Shown here: in pieces, positions 8,229 through 17,296 of the stretch
How the letters are laid out: each line of letters begins with the position of its first letter
How positions within the stretch are numbered: position 1 is the first letter of the stretch
Virus record (IMG/VR): IMGVR_UViG_3300021378_000116
Span: 1 to 28,755 of that record
Direction: 5' to 3' (one strand)
DNA from: a virus
DNA length: 28,755 nucleotides
The notes under the pieces: generated by a model
Database searches by the model: none
Told to the model about the DNA's origin: nothing
Seen by the model: the letters and a program-made list of their open reading frames with translations, nothing else
Program-made: the position numbers and the translations under genes

Positions 8229-8233
8229 ACTTC

Positions 8234-8275
8234 TTTAGTTGAGTCTACTAAATACTAGTAGACATAACAACTAAA
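8234..8275 (+). promoter_or_regulatory. long interrupted hairpin overlapping a late-promoter-like box
   Basis: TTTAGTTG (8234-8241) pairs with CAACTAAA (8268-8275), and inside it GTCTACT (8243-8249) pairs with AGTAGAC (8257-8263). This gives 15 perfect base pairs with a small internal loop and a 7-nt apex. CTAAATA (8248-8254) sits across the apex. No T-run follows, so it is not a classical intrinsic terminator. It may be a processing or stability element or a DNA-level regulatory site. Confidence 0.6.
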
Positions 8276-8285
8276 CAATTATATT

Positions 8286-8657
8286 ATGGGTCTATTTGAC
8301 AAAATCACAGCAAAAAACTTTAATGCATACGCACATAAGCATTATGATGATCCCCAATGTGAAGACATTGAGGACTTTAATGAAGACTTGCGTAGGTTTA
8401 GATATCTAAAACGACTGCTTCATCGTTACCATGAGAATGGTGAATTAAGAGAACGCCTCATGTTGAATCATATCATATGTTTATTCAATGTGTTTGGATT
8501 TGAGGCATGTATGAGAATGTTGCAGTTTAAGATTAAAGATGACGAACATTGGTCATCTATAAAGACTATGTTATTATATCTTGAACTCATACAAGAGGGT
8601 TGGTTAATAAACTATCCAATAGACGATAAACTTGCAGACAGATTGAGAGAATTGTAG
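8286..8657 (+). CDS. conserved T4-like marine phage hypothetical (helical)
   Basis: A 123-residue helical protein. The strings NAYAHKHYDDPQCEDIEDFNED, RRFRYLKRLLHRY and LNHIICLFNVFG mark a family widely conserved in T4-like marine phages (I believe DUF7207, from memory only). No enzymatic motif. It follows the 8234-8275 hairpin with a ~30-nt leader, unlike its leaderless neighbours, and is followed by its own spacer carrying the next late promoter. Confidence 0.65.
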   Translation: MGLFDKITAKNFNAYAHKHYDDPQCEDIEDFNEDLRRFRYLKRLLHRYHENGELRERLMLNHIICLFNVFGFEACMRMLQFKIKDDEHWSSIKTMLLYLELIQEGWLINYPIDDKLADRLREL

Positions 8658-8669
8658 TCATTCAGATTG

Positions 8670-8677
8670 CATAAATA
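8670..8677 (+). promoter_or_regulatory. T4-type late promoter, leaderless configuration
   Basis: CATAAATA differs from TATAAATA only at the first base. Five bases (GATAT) separate it from the ATG at 8683, placing the start codon at the predicted +1. No ribosome binding site lies between. Confidence 0.65.
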
Positions 8678-8682
8678 GATAT

Positions 8683-9303
8683 ATGGTCGGAAGAGTAATA
8701 GACAGTTTAATCGTATTCAGGATTCTTAAGATGTTGACAACACCTTTTGAGAAGACACCTGCCTATAAGTTTGGGTTCATTGACCAGAATGGTGTCAGAG
8801 TCAAGTTCATAACAGACCCAGACAATAAAAATCAAAAACTCGCAAACAACCCAAAATCAAAAGAAGAGAAGAACTCTCTCACACCTTTACATAGACTCGT
8901 ATTCAATCTAAAGAAACTAATTAGAAAAGTGCCTGGTGGTAAGTCACAATTGGCATCATATGCAGTCGCACTTGGTTTACTCAAAGAACATACTAACTTA
9001 GATTCTGAACAGGCAGACCAGTTATATGAAGACTTCTATAGATTACTGAAAGACGAAGATGCATTTCAACCAGAGATGATTGAAGAGGCACAAGACATTG
9101 GTAAATTAAAGATGAGTGATTCTGATTATCATCTAAGAACTCAAATCAAACAGAACTTTGATGAGAATGAAGAAATCAAAATATATCCAGAAAAATCAAC
9201 AGTCACCAATGTTGCAGAACATAGTATAGGTTATGGTGTACTAATATATGAGGGGTACATAGGGGAAGATAGAGTCCTGTTTACCGCAGAAGATGTATAT
9301 TAA
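8683..9303 (+). CDS. conserved T4-like marine phage protein, N-terminal hydrophobic helix
   Basis: A 206-residue protein. The N-terminus (VGRVIDSLIVFRILKMLTTPF) is a hydrophobic/amphipathic helix followed by FEKTPAYKFGFID. This pattern recurs in a conserved late protein of marine T4-like phages. The middle is charged and helical, with a GGKSQLASYAVALGLL segment. The last 40 residues are beta-rich. It starts immediately after a late promoter and overlaps the next gene by 11 nt. Role unknown; virion-associated by context. Confidence 0.6.
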   Translation: MVGRVIDSLIVFRILKMLTTPFEKTPAYKFGFIDQNGVRVKFITDPDNKNQKLANNPKSKEEKNSLTPLHRLVFNLKKLIRKVPGGKSQLASYAVALGLLKEHTNLDSEQADQLYEDFYRLLKDEDAFQPEMIEEAQDIGKLKMSDSDYHLRTQIKQNFDENEEIKIYPEKSTVTNVAEHSIGYGVLIYEGYIGEDRVLFTAEDVY

Positions 9304-11098
9304 CGAAGTATTATATCACATTGATGAAGACTACAAACAATATTGTGATGCAATAGACTCCATATGTGAAGAACTTCTAGTTGAAGAAGACAAAAAGAAA
9401 GATGCATGGTTCTTCGACATGTCGCCAGAGAAACAACAAGACTATCTCAAGTCACATCCAGATTCAGATAAGGCAAAAGAACTCAAAAGAAAACTACAAT
9501 CAATGCCCAAAAAGGGCGACCAAGGTGATACGAGACCGGCACCGGATAAAAAATCTCCGAAGGGGAATGTAGCGAAGACAAATCCCGACAAGGACGCCAC
9601 ACCTTCTGAGAAACCTAAGAACGATGTTGGTGGTTCATTACCAACTCAAGTTGCAGACTTGAAACAACACATAGGCGAATTGAAAGATGCAATAGGTTTA
9701 GATATCGCAACTATTGGTAAGGCATTTAAAGAACCTTCAGTATATAATACAGTCAAGGCGATTGGTGGTTCAATAACTGCAACATCTAAGACCATAATGG
9801 GTTCACTTAGAACTATAGGTAAAAGTCTTACTGTAGGGGGTGCTGCTATACATGATACTAAGACATTCCAACAGTTAGAAAAGGGTCTAATTAAAACAGA
9901 TGAGTTCATGCAGAAGAATAAAGTACTCGCAACAATGAGTGCTGTGGGTGTATCAAGTCTTGCAATAGGTCAATGGTTAAGAATGTCATTCTCTGGTGAT
10001 ATAGAATCAGATTTTGACTTGACTATTATACCACAGGCATTTGCAGGAAACGCTGGGTTCGCAGACTTGATTGCAACGCCAGATGGTATCAAGGGTATTG
10101 GTTTATTGAGTGCTGGTATGGCAACAGGTGGTCTACCTATATGGATGGGTGGTCCTGTTGGTCTTGCAATGGCATTAACATATTCTGGTTTAGTCAGTGC
10201 AGGTGATACAAAGAAAGGCGCTGAGATTAAAAAGAAAATGGTCGATTGGGCAGATAAGATGAGGTCATCAACTGGTGATGTACTGAAAAAGGTCGATAAG
10301 AAACTTGGTCTAACAACAGAGTCATTGATGAATCCATCGAACATAGATAAACTTCAATTCGATGTATTTGAGAAACTAAAGAAACCCAAATATCACAAAG
10401 TAGAAATATTTGAAGATGGTTGGTCAGAAATAGAAATGATATCCCCACCTACAAACAGTTCTAAAACAACTAAGTCAGAATTAGAAACAGTCATCAAAGA
10501 GTCAAACAACGCAACAGATGAAATCAAAAAGAAGTACATCAATTGTGCTGATGACCCATGTTATTACATCAAAGAATACATGGAAGACTCAGACTTAGAG
10601 TTTGATGAAGAGTATATGGATTACATCGTAGACCAATGTACACCAGTAATCAGACACTTTAAAAATTCATTCAACAGACCTAGACCATATCAAGTTGCAG
10701 AAGCACTTAATATGAAACTTAAAAAATGGAAAACAGGAACTGCAAACTCTCCTTCATATCCATCAGGTCATTCAATGCAACCATATCTGGTTGCAAACTT
10801 CTATGCAGAGAAATATCCAGAACATGAGGGTAATCTTAGAGATGCCGCTGATATATGTGCATATGGAAGAGTTCAAGCTGGGTTGCATTACCCAACAGAT
10901 TATAACGCAGGTATACAACTTGCAGATGAAATGGCAAAGTATCTTAAAGACGACTTAAAAGAAGATGCGCCAGTGAACGCTACAGGCAGTGCTGTATCAA
11001 CAGACACACCTTTAGTGAGAAGTAGAAACAAGTATCTAAAAAAGAATAAAGAAGATTCTAAGAAGATTTTCGGTCTTTTAAAAAGATACTCTAAGTAA
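9293..11098 (+). CDS. large virion-associated protein with C-terminal PAP2/haloperoxidase-type phosphatase domain
   Basis: A 601-residue protein. The N-terminal ~130 residues are charged and Pro/Lys-rich; residues ~130-330 contain helices and hydrophobic, glycine-rich stretches (ATMSAVGVSSLAIGQWL; GIGLLSAGMATGGLPIWMGG) that could insert into membranes. The C-terminal domain carries all three signature blocks of the PAP2/vanadium haloperoxidase family: K457-x6-R464-P465, P490-S-G-H493, and R526-x5-H532-x3-D536. These are the residues that bind phosphate, form the phospho-histidine and relay protons. The family dephosphorylates lipid or small phosphomonoesters. A free small-molecule phosphatase is equally possible; substrate not determinable. 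It overlaps the preceding gene by 11 nt, and the next gene starts 3 nt later. Confidence 0.75.
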   Translation: MYINEVLYHIDEDYKQYCDAIDSICEELLVEEDKKKDAWFFDMSPEKQQDYLKSHPDSDKAKELKRKLQSMPKKGDQGDTRPAPDKKSPKGNVAKTNPDKDATPSEKPKNDVGGSLPTQVADLKQHIGELKDAIGLDIATIGKAFKEPSVYNTVKAIGGSITATSKTIMGSLRTIGKSLTVGGAAIHDTKTFQQLEKGLIKTDEFMQKNKVLATMSAVGVSSLAIGQWLRMSFSGDIESDFDLTIIPQAFAGNAGFADLIATPDGIKGIGLLSAGMATGGLPIWMGGPVGLAMALTYSGLVSAGDTKKGAEIKKKMVDWADKMRSSTGDVLKKVDKKLGLTTESLMNPSNIDKLQFDVFEKLKKPKYHKVEIFEDGWSEIEMISPPTNSSKTTKSELETVIKESNNATDEIKKKYINCADDPCYYIKEYMEDSDLEFDEEYMDYIVDQCTPVIRHFKNSFNRPRPYQVAEALNMKLKKWKTGTANSPSYPSGHSMQPYLVANFYAEKYPEHEGNLRDAADICAYGRVQAGLHYPTDYNAGIQLADEMAKYLKDDLKEDAPVNATGSAVSTDTPLVRSRNKYLKKNKEDSKKIFGLLKRYSK

Positions 11099-11101
11099 AT
11101 T

Positions 11102-11920
11102 ATGGAAAAATTCTTAAACTATTTGGCTCTAGGTACCTCTCTCGTAATTGCAGGTATCGCCGCCTATTTCTCAGTTCTTGGTCTTGCAACCATATTCGCA
11201 GGTGCATGGTTATCAGTTGTCATTATGACTGGTGTATTAGAGTTTGGTAAAATAGTCACTGCCGCCTATCTACACTTATTTTGGGATAGACTCAACTACA
11301 TGAAGTATTATCTAACCTTATCAGTGTTCGTATTGATGTTGATTACATCATTGGGTATCTTTGGGTTCTTATCAAAGGCGAACATAGACCAGACACTCAA
11401 GGGTGATTCGTATTCACTTGAGATGTCAATCATAGAGAAGAGAATAGATGGTGAAGAGGGTAAACTAGAGAGACTAGAGACACGACTAGAGGGGTTAGAT
11501 TTAGTTATTAGTACTGCAAGACCCCAAGACAGAAACTACATTGACCGTAGACAAAAAGAAGAAAGGGACTTGATTGCACAAGATATGGATGTTATAATTG
11601 ACCAAGTAGTCAAGTACAATGAAGAATTGATGCCCCTTAAAAGAGAACAACTCATGCAAGAGGGTGAGATTGGTCCGATTAAGTATGTTGCAGAAGTGAT
11701 ATATGGTCAGGAAGAGAGTGTCAAGTACCTTGACAACGCTGTTAGGTGGGTGATTTTTGCACTCATCTTTGTATTTGACCCACTTGCGGTGTTATTATTA
11801 ATAACATCAACAAGTCTTATTGCAAGAAAAATTGAGAAAGATAAACCTAAGGTAGTTGAGAACAGATATGTCATTCAAGTACCCAAAAAGAAAGTTCCCA
11901 AAATCAACAAAACCGACTAG
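11102..11920 (+). CDS. membrane protein with internal coiled coil
   Basis: A 272-residue protein. Hydrophobic segments lie at ~7-49 (probably two helices), ~69-91 and ~214-241. Between the third and fourth is a ~110-residue charged coiled coil (EKRIDGEEGKLERLETRL and following). The C-terminal tail is strongly basic. This layout resembles DUF4407-like membrane proteins and is found in marine T4-like phages. Inner-membrane location is inferred. It starts 3 nt after the previous gene. Function unknown. Confidence 0.65.
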   Translation: MEKFLNYLALGTSLVIAGIAAYFSVLGLATIFAGAWLSVVIMTGVLEFGKIVTAAYLHLFWDRLNYMKYYLTLSVFVLMLITSLGIFGFLSKANIDQTLKGDSYSLEMSIIEKRIDGEEGKLERLETRLEGLDLVISTARPQDRNYIDRRQKEERDLIAQDMDVIIDQVVKYNEELMPLKREQLMQEGEIGPIKYVAEVIYGQEESVKYLDNAVRWVIFALIFVFDPLAVLLLITSTSLIARKIEKDKPKVVENRYVIQVPKKKVPKINKTD

Positions 11921-11940
11921 TATTTTGACCATAATTACTG

Positions 11941-11946
11941 TATAAT
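11941..11946 (+). promoter_or_regulatory. TATAAT box upstream of primase
   Basis: A consensus -10 hexamer ends 8 nt before the primase ATG. No good -35 is found at 16-18 nt. TTGACC at 11925 lies only 10 nt upstream, closer to the spacing of a T4 middle-promoter activator box, although it does not match the MotA sequence. Confidence 0.4.
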
Positions 11947-11954
11947 AAGTAGTA

Positions 11955-12989
11955 ATGTTATGGTTAGAGCGAAAATACTTGTCGATGGTTATGGTCTACT
12001 TAGACCGTGCCAAATGGACAAACGAGAATACGATGAATCACAGGTGCAATTACTGTGGCGATTCGCAAAAGAATGTATATAAGGCACGAGGGTTTCACTT
12101 CGTCAAAGAACAATCATTCATCTTCAAATGCCATAACTGTGGTAAGTCAACATCTTCGATAAACTTTATCAAAGACCATTGGCCATCAGTTCACAAAGAA
12201 TATCTGAAAGAATTTCTATCAGAAAAAGGTATGAAACCTAAAAGAAAAATGCCATCATCGAGCGCTTTTAAGTTCACCCCACGAACAGATAATCTAAATA
12301 AAACTGTGGTCAAAAAAGAGAACAGTCTCAAGGCAGTCGCCTTTCCTGTTCTCGAAAAGGCAATCGCAAAAAACTATCTTTTAGATAGAAAAATACCAGA
12401 ATCTTCAATGACTGATTTATGGTTCGTACAACAGGCACAAACTCTCAGTTTGTTATCTGATAAGTACAAAGATAGGGTTCTCGGTAAAGACCCTAGAATA
12501 ATATTGCCATTCTATGACGAGAATGGTGAATTGATTGGTGTATCTGGTCGTGCAATTAACGACTCACCATTAAGATATATGACCATGAGATTCAGAGATG
12601 ATGTACCACTTATCTTCAATCTTAATAAAGTGGACAAAACAAAGACAATCTATGTCACTGAGGGACCAATAGATAGTCTATTCCTACCGAATAGTATCGC
12701 AGTTGCAGGTAGTGATTTTAAAAAGATACAAGATGATATAAAAGATAACGCAATACTAATATATGATAACGAACCAAGAAACGCCGAAATAATCAAAAAA
12801 ATAGAAGAGGTCATTGACCTTGGGTATAAGGTGTGCATCTGGAACGATAGAAGAATAGAAGATTGCAAAGATATAAATGATATGGTTATAAGGGGTTTGA
12901 GTGAAAGTGAGATTATCGAAATCATCAATCGTAATACAGTTTACGGTCTCTCAGCAAAATTACAATTGATGGAGTATAAGAAAATATGA
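11955..12989 (+). CDS. 61: DNA primase, T4 gp61 family
   Basis: A 344-residue protein, close to T4 gp61 (342 residues). It synthesises RNA primers for lagging-strand replication with the gp41-type helicase. An N-terminal zinc ribbon uses C31-x2-C34 and C59-x2-C62 (CNYCGDS / CHNCG). The TOPRIM catalytic core shows E236 in the EGPIDSLF motif and D271-N-E273 in YDNEPR. The last residues, GLSAKLQLMEYKKI, parallel the T4 C-terminus GLMAKMRLSKYAKI. The ATG is 8 nt after a TATAAT box with no Shine-Dalgarno; a second in-frame Met at residue 11 would remove little. It overlaps nrdA by 4 nt (ATGA), linking primer synthesis to nucleotide supply in one transcript. Confidence 0.92.
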   Translation: MLWLERKYLSMVMVYLDRAKWTNENTMNHRCNYCGDSQKNVYKARGFHFVKEQSFIFKCHNCGKSTSSINFIKDHWPSVHKEYLKEFLSEKGMKPKRKMPSSSAFKFTPRTDNLNKTVVKKENSLKAVAFPVLEKAIAKNYLLDRKIPESSMTDLWFVQQAQTLSLLSDKYKDRVLGKDPRIILPFYDENGELIGVSGRAINDSPLRYMTMRFRDDVPLIFNLNKVDKTKTIYVTEGPIDSLFLPNSIAVAGSDFKKIQDDIKDNAILIYDNEPRNAEIIKKIEEVIDLGYKVCIWNDRRIEDCKDINDMVIRGLSESEIIEIINRNTVYGLSAKLQLMEYKKI

Positions 12990-15277
12990 ACGCAGAAATT
13001 AATGTTATAAAGAGTGATGGTTCAAAATCAATTATTGATTTAGATAAGATACATGTAATGGTTGAGAAGTCTTGTAGAGGCATTAATGGTGTTTCTGAGT
13101 CTTTAGTAGAGATGAACAGTGGTCTACAATTCTTTGATGGTATCACCACAAAAGAGATTCAAAAGATTCTAGTCAAAAGTGCAAGTGATTTGATATCACT
13201 TGAGAATCCTAATTATCAATTTGTTGCAGCCAGACTATTACTATTTGGAATTCAGAAACAAGTATTCAATACTAAGTGGAAAGACTCAGAGATTTATCCA
13301 CGCCTACAAGACTTGATTGAAAGAAACATAGACAAGGGTTTATACACAAAAGATTTAACAGCAAAATACTCAGACAAAGAATTAAAGAAACTCAATTCAT
13401 ATCTAAGACATAGTAGAGACTTTGATTTCACTTATGCAGGTCTACAACAAGTCGTAGATAAATATTTGGTTCAAGACAGGTCATCAGGTACATTGTTTGA
13501 GACACCTCAGTTCATGTACATGTTGATTGCAATGACACTATTTCAAGACTATGATTCAGACGATAGATTACTATATGTTCGTAGATACTATGATGCAGTA
13601 AGTATGTTTAAGATTAATATACCAACGCCAGTCATGGCAGGTGTTAGAACACCATTGAAACAGTTTGCATCATGTGTTCTGGTCGATACAGATGATTCAC
13701 TAGACTCATTATTTGCATCTGATATGGCGATTGGTAGATATGTTGCACAAAGGGCAGGTATTGGTATCAATGCAGGTCGTATCAGAGGTTTGGGTGCAAA
13801 GATTAGAGGGGGTGAAGTACAACATACTGGTGTCATCCCATTCTTAAAGAAATTCGAATCAACAGTAAGATGTTGTACTCAGAATGGTGTAAGAGGGGGT
13901 TCTGCTACAGTTCATTTCCCTATCTGGCATCAAGAGATAGAAGACATTATTGTTTTAAAGAACAACAAGGGAACAGAAGACAACAGAGTAAGAAAACTAG
14001 ATTACAGTATACAATTATCAGAATTATTCTATCAGAGATTCTTAAAGAACGAAGACATTACTCTATTCTCACCACATGAAGTACCTGGTCTATATGAGGC
14101 ATTTGGTACACCAGAGTTTGATGAGATGTATGAAAAGTATGAGAGAGCAACTTCAGTACCCAAAAGAAAAGTCAGTGCAAGAGAACTGATTACAGATTTA
14201 TTAAAAGAACGAGCGGAGACTGGTAGAATCTATATCATGAATATAGACCATAGTAATACTCATAGTTCATTTTTAGACAAAGTGAACATGAGTAATCTAT
14301 GTCAAGAAATCACATTACCGACAGACCCAATTGACCATATCGATGACCATGGTGGTGAGATTGCACTTTGTATATTGAGTGCTGTCAATGTGGGTGTAGT
14401 AAAAGATGATGAACTACAAGACATATGTGAACTTGCAGTGAGGGGATTAGAAGAACTGATTGATTACCAAGAGTATCCGGTTAAGGCGGCAGAGATGTCC
14501 ACACTCGCAAGAAGAAGTCTTGGTATAGGGTACATTGGTCTTGCACATTATCTTGCAAAAAATAGAGTCAAGTATTCGGATCCAGAAGCATGGCAATTAG
14601 TTCATGACTTGACTGAGAGATTTCAATACTACTTACTAAGGGCATCAAATCAACTCGCAAAAGAGAAAGGTGCATGTGATTACTTCGATAGAACAAAATA
14701 CTCGCAAGGTATTCTACCTATCGACACATACAAGAAAGATGTTGACACTATTGTAAAACCAGTGTACACTAGAGATTGGGAATACTTAAGAGCAGAGATA
14801 TTGACTCATGGTTTAAGACACTCAACACTCACAGCACAAATGCCAAGTGAATCGTCTTCAGTTGTATGTAATGCAACTAATGGTATTGAACCACCTAGAG
14901 ACCACTTGTCAGTTAAGAAGAGTAAGAAAGGTACATTGAAACAGATAGTGCCTCAATATTCTAATCTTAAGAGTGCCTATACATTGTTATGGGATATGCC
15001 AGACAACACTGGTTATATCAATATAGTTGCAGTGATGCAGAAGTTCTTTGACCAAGGTATTAGTGGTAATTGGTCATATAATCCAGAGAACTACCCAAAC
15101 AATGAAGTACCAGTATCAGTAATGGCGAAAGACTTATTGAACACCTATAAATATGGATGGAAAACATCTTATTATCAGAACACAATGGATGGTAAAGTTG
15201 AAGATGTTATGCAAGAAGAACTTGCACCATCACAAATTGAAGAAGGAGATGAAGACTGCGATGCCTGTGCCATTTGA
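12986..15277 (+). CDS. nrdA: ribonucleoside-diphosphate reductase class Ia, alpha subunit
   Basis: A 763-residue protein (E. coli NrdA has 761). It reduces ribonucleoside diphosphates to deoxynucleotides using a radical delivered by NrdB. An N-terminal ATP-cone (INVIKSDGSKSIIDLDKIH) suggests dATP/ATP allosteric control. Active-site residues are all present: the redox pair C230 and C462, and N437, C439 (thiyl radical) and E441 in SNLCQEITLP. The radical-transfer tyrosines are Y729/Y730 (SYYQN). The flexible C-terminal tail carries C758/C761 (CDAC) for re-reduction by glutaredoxin, whose gene lies 2.2 kb downstream. It begins inside the primase stop and ends just after the start of the next gene, so the operon is tightly coupled. 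No intein or intron interruption seen. Confidence 0.95.
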   Translation: MNAEINVIKSDGSKSIIDLDKIHVMVEKSCRGINGVSESLVEMNSGLQFFDGITTKEIQKILVKSASDLISLENPNYQFVAARLLLFGIQKQVFNTKWKDSEIYPRLQDLIERNIDKGLYTKDLTAKYSDKELKKLNSYLRHSRDFDFTYAGLQQVVDKYLVQDRSSGTLFETPQFMYMLIAMTLFQDYDSDDRLLYVRRYYDAVSMFKINIPTPVMAGVRTPLKQFASCVLVDTDDSLDSLFASDMAIGRYVAQRAGIGINAGRIRGLGAKIRGGEVQHTGVIPFLKKFESTVRCCTQNGVRGGSATVHFPIWHQEIEDIIVLKNNKGTEDNRVRKLDYSIQLSELFYQRFLKNEDITLFSPHEVPGLYEAFGTPEFDEMYEKYERATSVPKRKVSARELITDLLKERAETGRIYIMNIDHSNTHSSFLDKVNMSNLCQEITLPTDPIDHIDDHGGEIALCILSAVNVGVVKDDELQDICELAVRGLEELIDYQEYPVKAAEMSTLARRSLGIGYIGLAHYLAKNRVKYSDPEAWQLVHDLTERFQYYLLRASNQLAKEKGACDYFDRTKYSQGILPIDTYKKDVDTIVKPVYTRDWEYLRAEILTHGLRHSTLTAQMPSESSSVVCNATNGIEPPRDHLSVKKSKKGTLKQIVPQYSNLKSAYTLLWDMPDNTGYINIVAVMQKFFDQGISGNWSYNPENYPNNEVPVSVMAKDLLNTYKYGWKTSYYQNTMDGKVEDVMQEELAPSQIEEGDEDCDACAI

Positions 15278-16199
15278 AGACAAAACTATAGAATATAAGT
15301 GCGTAGACGAGAATATCGCTAAGTGGAAAGAACAGATGAAATCTGGTACACTTAGGGGTAAAACAAACCCAATGACATGGCAGTTTATGAAGAACAAATA
15401 TGTTGTTGTCAGAGACTTCTTACCACAACACATGATTGACTTTGCAATGGATGTATGGAAATCAGCAGAATACACCGATACTGCAACCACATTAGAAACA
15501 CATGACATTACATATAAGAACCCCCAATCATCTAGGGGAACGAGTTCTGGAAAGTATTGTTCGCCATGGGGCAATGCATTGTCTCATTACATACATGAGA
15601 AACTAAAAGACTGTTTTGACATGACTTTAGAAGAGACATATTCATTCACCAGAAAGTATGTTAGAGGTGCCTATCTTGGTTCACATACTGATAGACCTTC
15701 ATGTGAGGTCAGTGCAACTTTATGTTTAGATTACAAAACAGACGACAACACACCATGGACAATATGGTTAAGAAATGATAAGAACTATGCAGGTATTGAT
15801 GCAGAACAAGTTAAGAATGAATCACAAGATTTTAATCATAGAGACAGACTAAAGAATAATTGTATTGCAGTTGACTTAGAACCTGGTGATATATTATTGT
15901 ATCAAGGTCCTAATATACCACATTGGAGAGATGAATTCTTAGGTGATTACAGTTATCATATATTTTCTCATTTTGTGAATTCAAACTCTATGATGCAACA
16001 CATACCAGATTTTCATTATGGTCCTGAAAGACAACCCAAGACATCATTAAACCTAGATGGTAGAGAACATAGATGGTCAAATGACAATGAGACATATGGT
16101 GAACAATCAAAAATATTTAATGATAAATACTATGCCACAGATTATGGGCAATTCGTAAATTACTATGATGATTTAGAAGAAATAGAGAGTAAGAGATAA
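15261..16199 (+). CDS. 2OG-Fe(II) oxygenase-family protein between nrdA and nrdB
   Basis: A 312-residue protein. I chose the ATG at 15261: AAGGAG at 15243-15248 lies 12 nt upstream. Upstream in-frame codons only mirror nrdA, and the ATG at 15249 would sit directly against the Shine-Dalgarno. It has the iron-binding H142-x-D144 (LGSHTDRPSCE) and a distal His at H221 (PNIPHWRDEF) after GDILLYQG, the jelly-roll arrangement of 2-oxoglutarate/iron dioxygenases. A clear 2OG-anchoring Arg/Lys is uncertain; R223 is one option. It overlaps nrdA by 17 nt and nrdB by 1 nt. Similar insertions occur in marine T4-like phages. Substrate unknown; protein or nucleotide hydroxylation are both possible. Confidence 0.75.
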   Translation: MPVPFEDKTIEYKCVDENIAKWKEQMKSGTLRGKTNPMTWQFMKNKYVVVRDFLPQHMIDFAMDVWKSAEYTDTATTLETHDITYKNPQSSRGTSSGKYCSPWGNALSHYIHEKLKDCFDMTLEETYSFTRKYVRGAYLGSHTDRPSCEVSATLCLDYKTDDNTPWTIWLRNDKNYAGIDAEQVKNESQDFNHRDRLKNNCIAVDLEPGDILLYQGPNIPHWRDEFLGDYSYHIFSHFVNSNSMMQHIPDFHYGPERQPKTSLNLDGREHRWSNDNETYGEQSKIFNDKYYATDYGQFVNYYDDLEEIESKR

Positions 16200-17296
16200 T
16201 GACAGTTTTTAATAAGAAAAACATTGACTTCACAAAGAACAAGATATTCTTTGGCGAAGAATTAAACACACAAAGATTCGATGAGTTCAAGTATCCGATA
16301 TTTGATAAACTCACTCAGACACAATTAGGATTCTTCTGGAGACCAGAAGAAGTATCACTACAGAAAGATAGAAGTGATTACCAACAACTAACAGATGCAC
16401 AAAAACACATATTCACATCTAACTTAAGATATCAAACTTTACTTGACTCAGTTCAAGGCAGAGCGCCATCCATAGCATTTTTACCGTTTGTCACTCTACC
16501 TGAACTTGAGTCGTGTATTATCACATGGGACTTCATGGAGACTATTCATAGTAGAAGTTATACTCATATTATAAAGAACATCTATAGTGACCCTAGTGAT
16601 ATATTCGATACGATTATAGATGAACCTGCAATCGTTAAGAGAGCAGAGATGGTGACAGAGAAGTATGACCACTTCATTGAACTTGGTCGTAGAAGACTGT
16701 TAGGTTTAAAAGTAGATGATTATGAACTGTATAAGGCATTGTATCTCACATTGATATCAGTCAACATACTAGAGGGTGTAAGATTCTTTGTATCATTCGC
16801 CTGTAGTTTTGCATTTGGTGAACTAAAACTCATGGAAGGCAGTGCAAAGATTATCTCATTCATTTCCAGAGATGAAGCACAACACCTTGCAATCACCCAA
16901 CACATACTCAAATGTTATAAGAATCAAGAGAATGATAAACTCATGCATCAAGTTATGAAAGATTGTGAGAAAGAAGTATACACAATGTATGAAGATGCAG
17001 TCGCCCAAGAGAAAGAATGGGCAGAGTTCTTATTCAGAGAGGGTTCTATGATTGGTTTATCAATACCATTACTTGGTAATTACATAGAATACATTTGTAA
17101 TAAGAGACTTAGAGCGATTGGTTTAAACCCAATATTCAATGTCTCTTCAACTAACAATCCACTACCATGGACACAACATTGGTTCAACAGTAGAGGATTA
17201 CAAAATGCACCCCAAGAGACAGAGATTGAATCTTATGTCATCGGTGGCATTAAACAGGATGTCGATGATAACACATTTGACGATTTTAAATTATGA
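16199..17296 (+). CDS. nrdB: ribonucleoside-diphosphate reductase class Ia, beta subunit
   Basis: A 365-residue protein. It houses the di-iron tyrosyl-radical cofactor for NrdA. All expected ligands are visible: D83 (LLDSVQGR), E114 and H117 (METIHSRSY), E192 (ILEGVRFF), and E226 and H229 (SRDEAQH). The radical tyrosine is Y121. The C-terminal tail, ending TFDDFKL, matches the type that docks on NrdA. The start overlaps the preceding stop by 1 nt (TAATG), and its own stop overlaps the next small gene by 4 nt. Length and motifs agree with E. coli and T4 NrdB. Confidence 0.95.
   Translation: MTVFNKKNIDFTKNKIFFGEELNTQRFDEFKYPIFDKLTQTQLGFFWRPEEVSLQKDRSDYQQLTDAQKHIFTSNLRYQTLLDSVQGRAPSIAFLPFVTLPELESCIITWDFMETIHSRSYTHIIKNIYSDPSDIFDTIIDEPAIVKRAEMVTEKYDHFIELGRRRLLGLKVDDYELYKALYLTLISVNILEGVRFFVSFACSFAFGELKLMEGSAKIISFISRDEAQHLAITQHILKCYKNQENDKLMHQVMKDCEKEVYTMYEDAVAQEKEWAEFLFREGSMIGLSIPLLGNYIEYICNKRLRAIGLNPIFNVSSTNNPLPWTQHWFNSRGLQNAPQETEIESYVIGGIKQDVDDNTFDDFKL

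Noticed and set aside
11925-11946. TTGACC/TATAAT as a standard sigma70 promoter
   Set aside because: The spacer is only 10 nt, so the two cannot serve as -35 and -10 together; only the -10 box is kept at low confidence.
15146-15153. TATAAATA inside nrdA as a late promoter
   Set aside because: It lies wholly within conserved NrdA coding sequence and the following ATG opens no independent gene with a good start; likely chance in A/T-rich DNA. Internal TAAATA at 16124, 21352 and 23054 were dismissed likewise.
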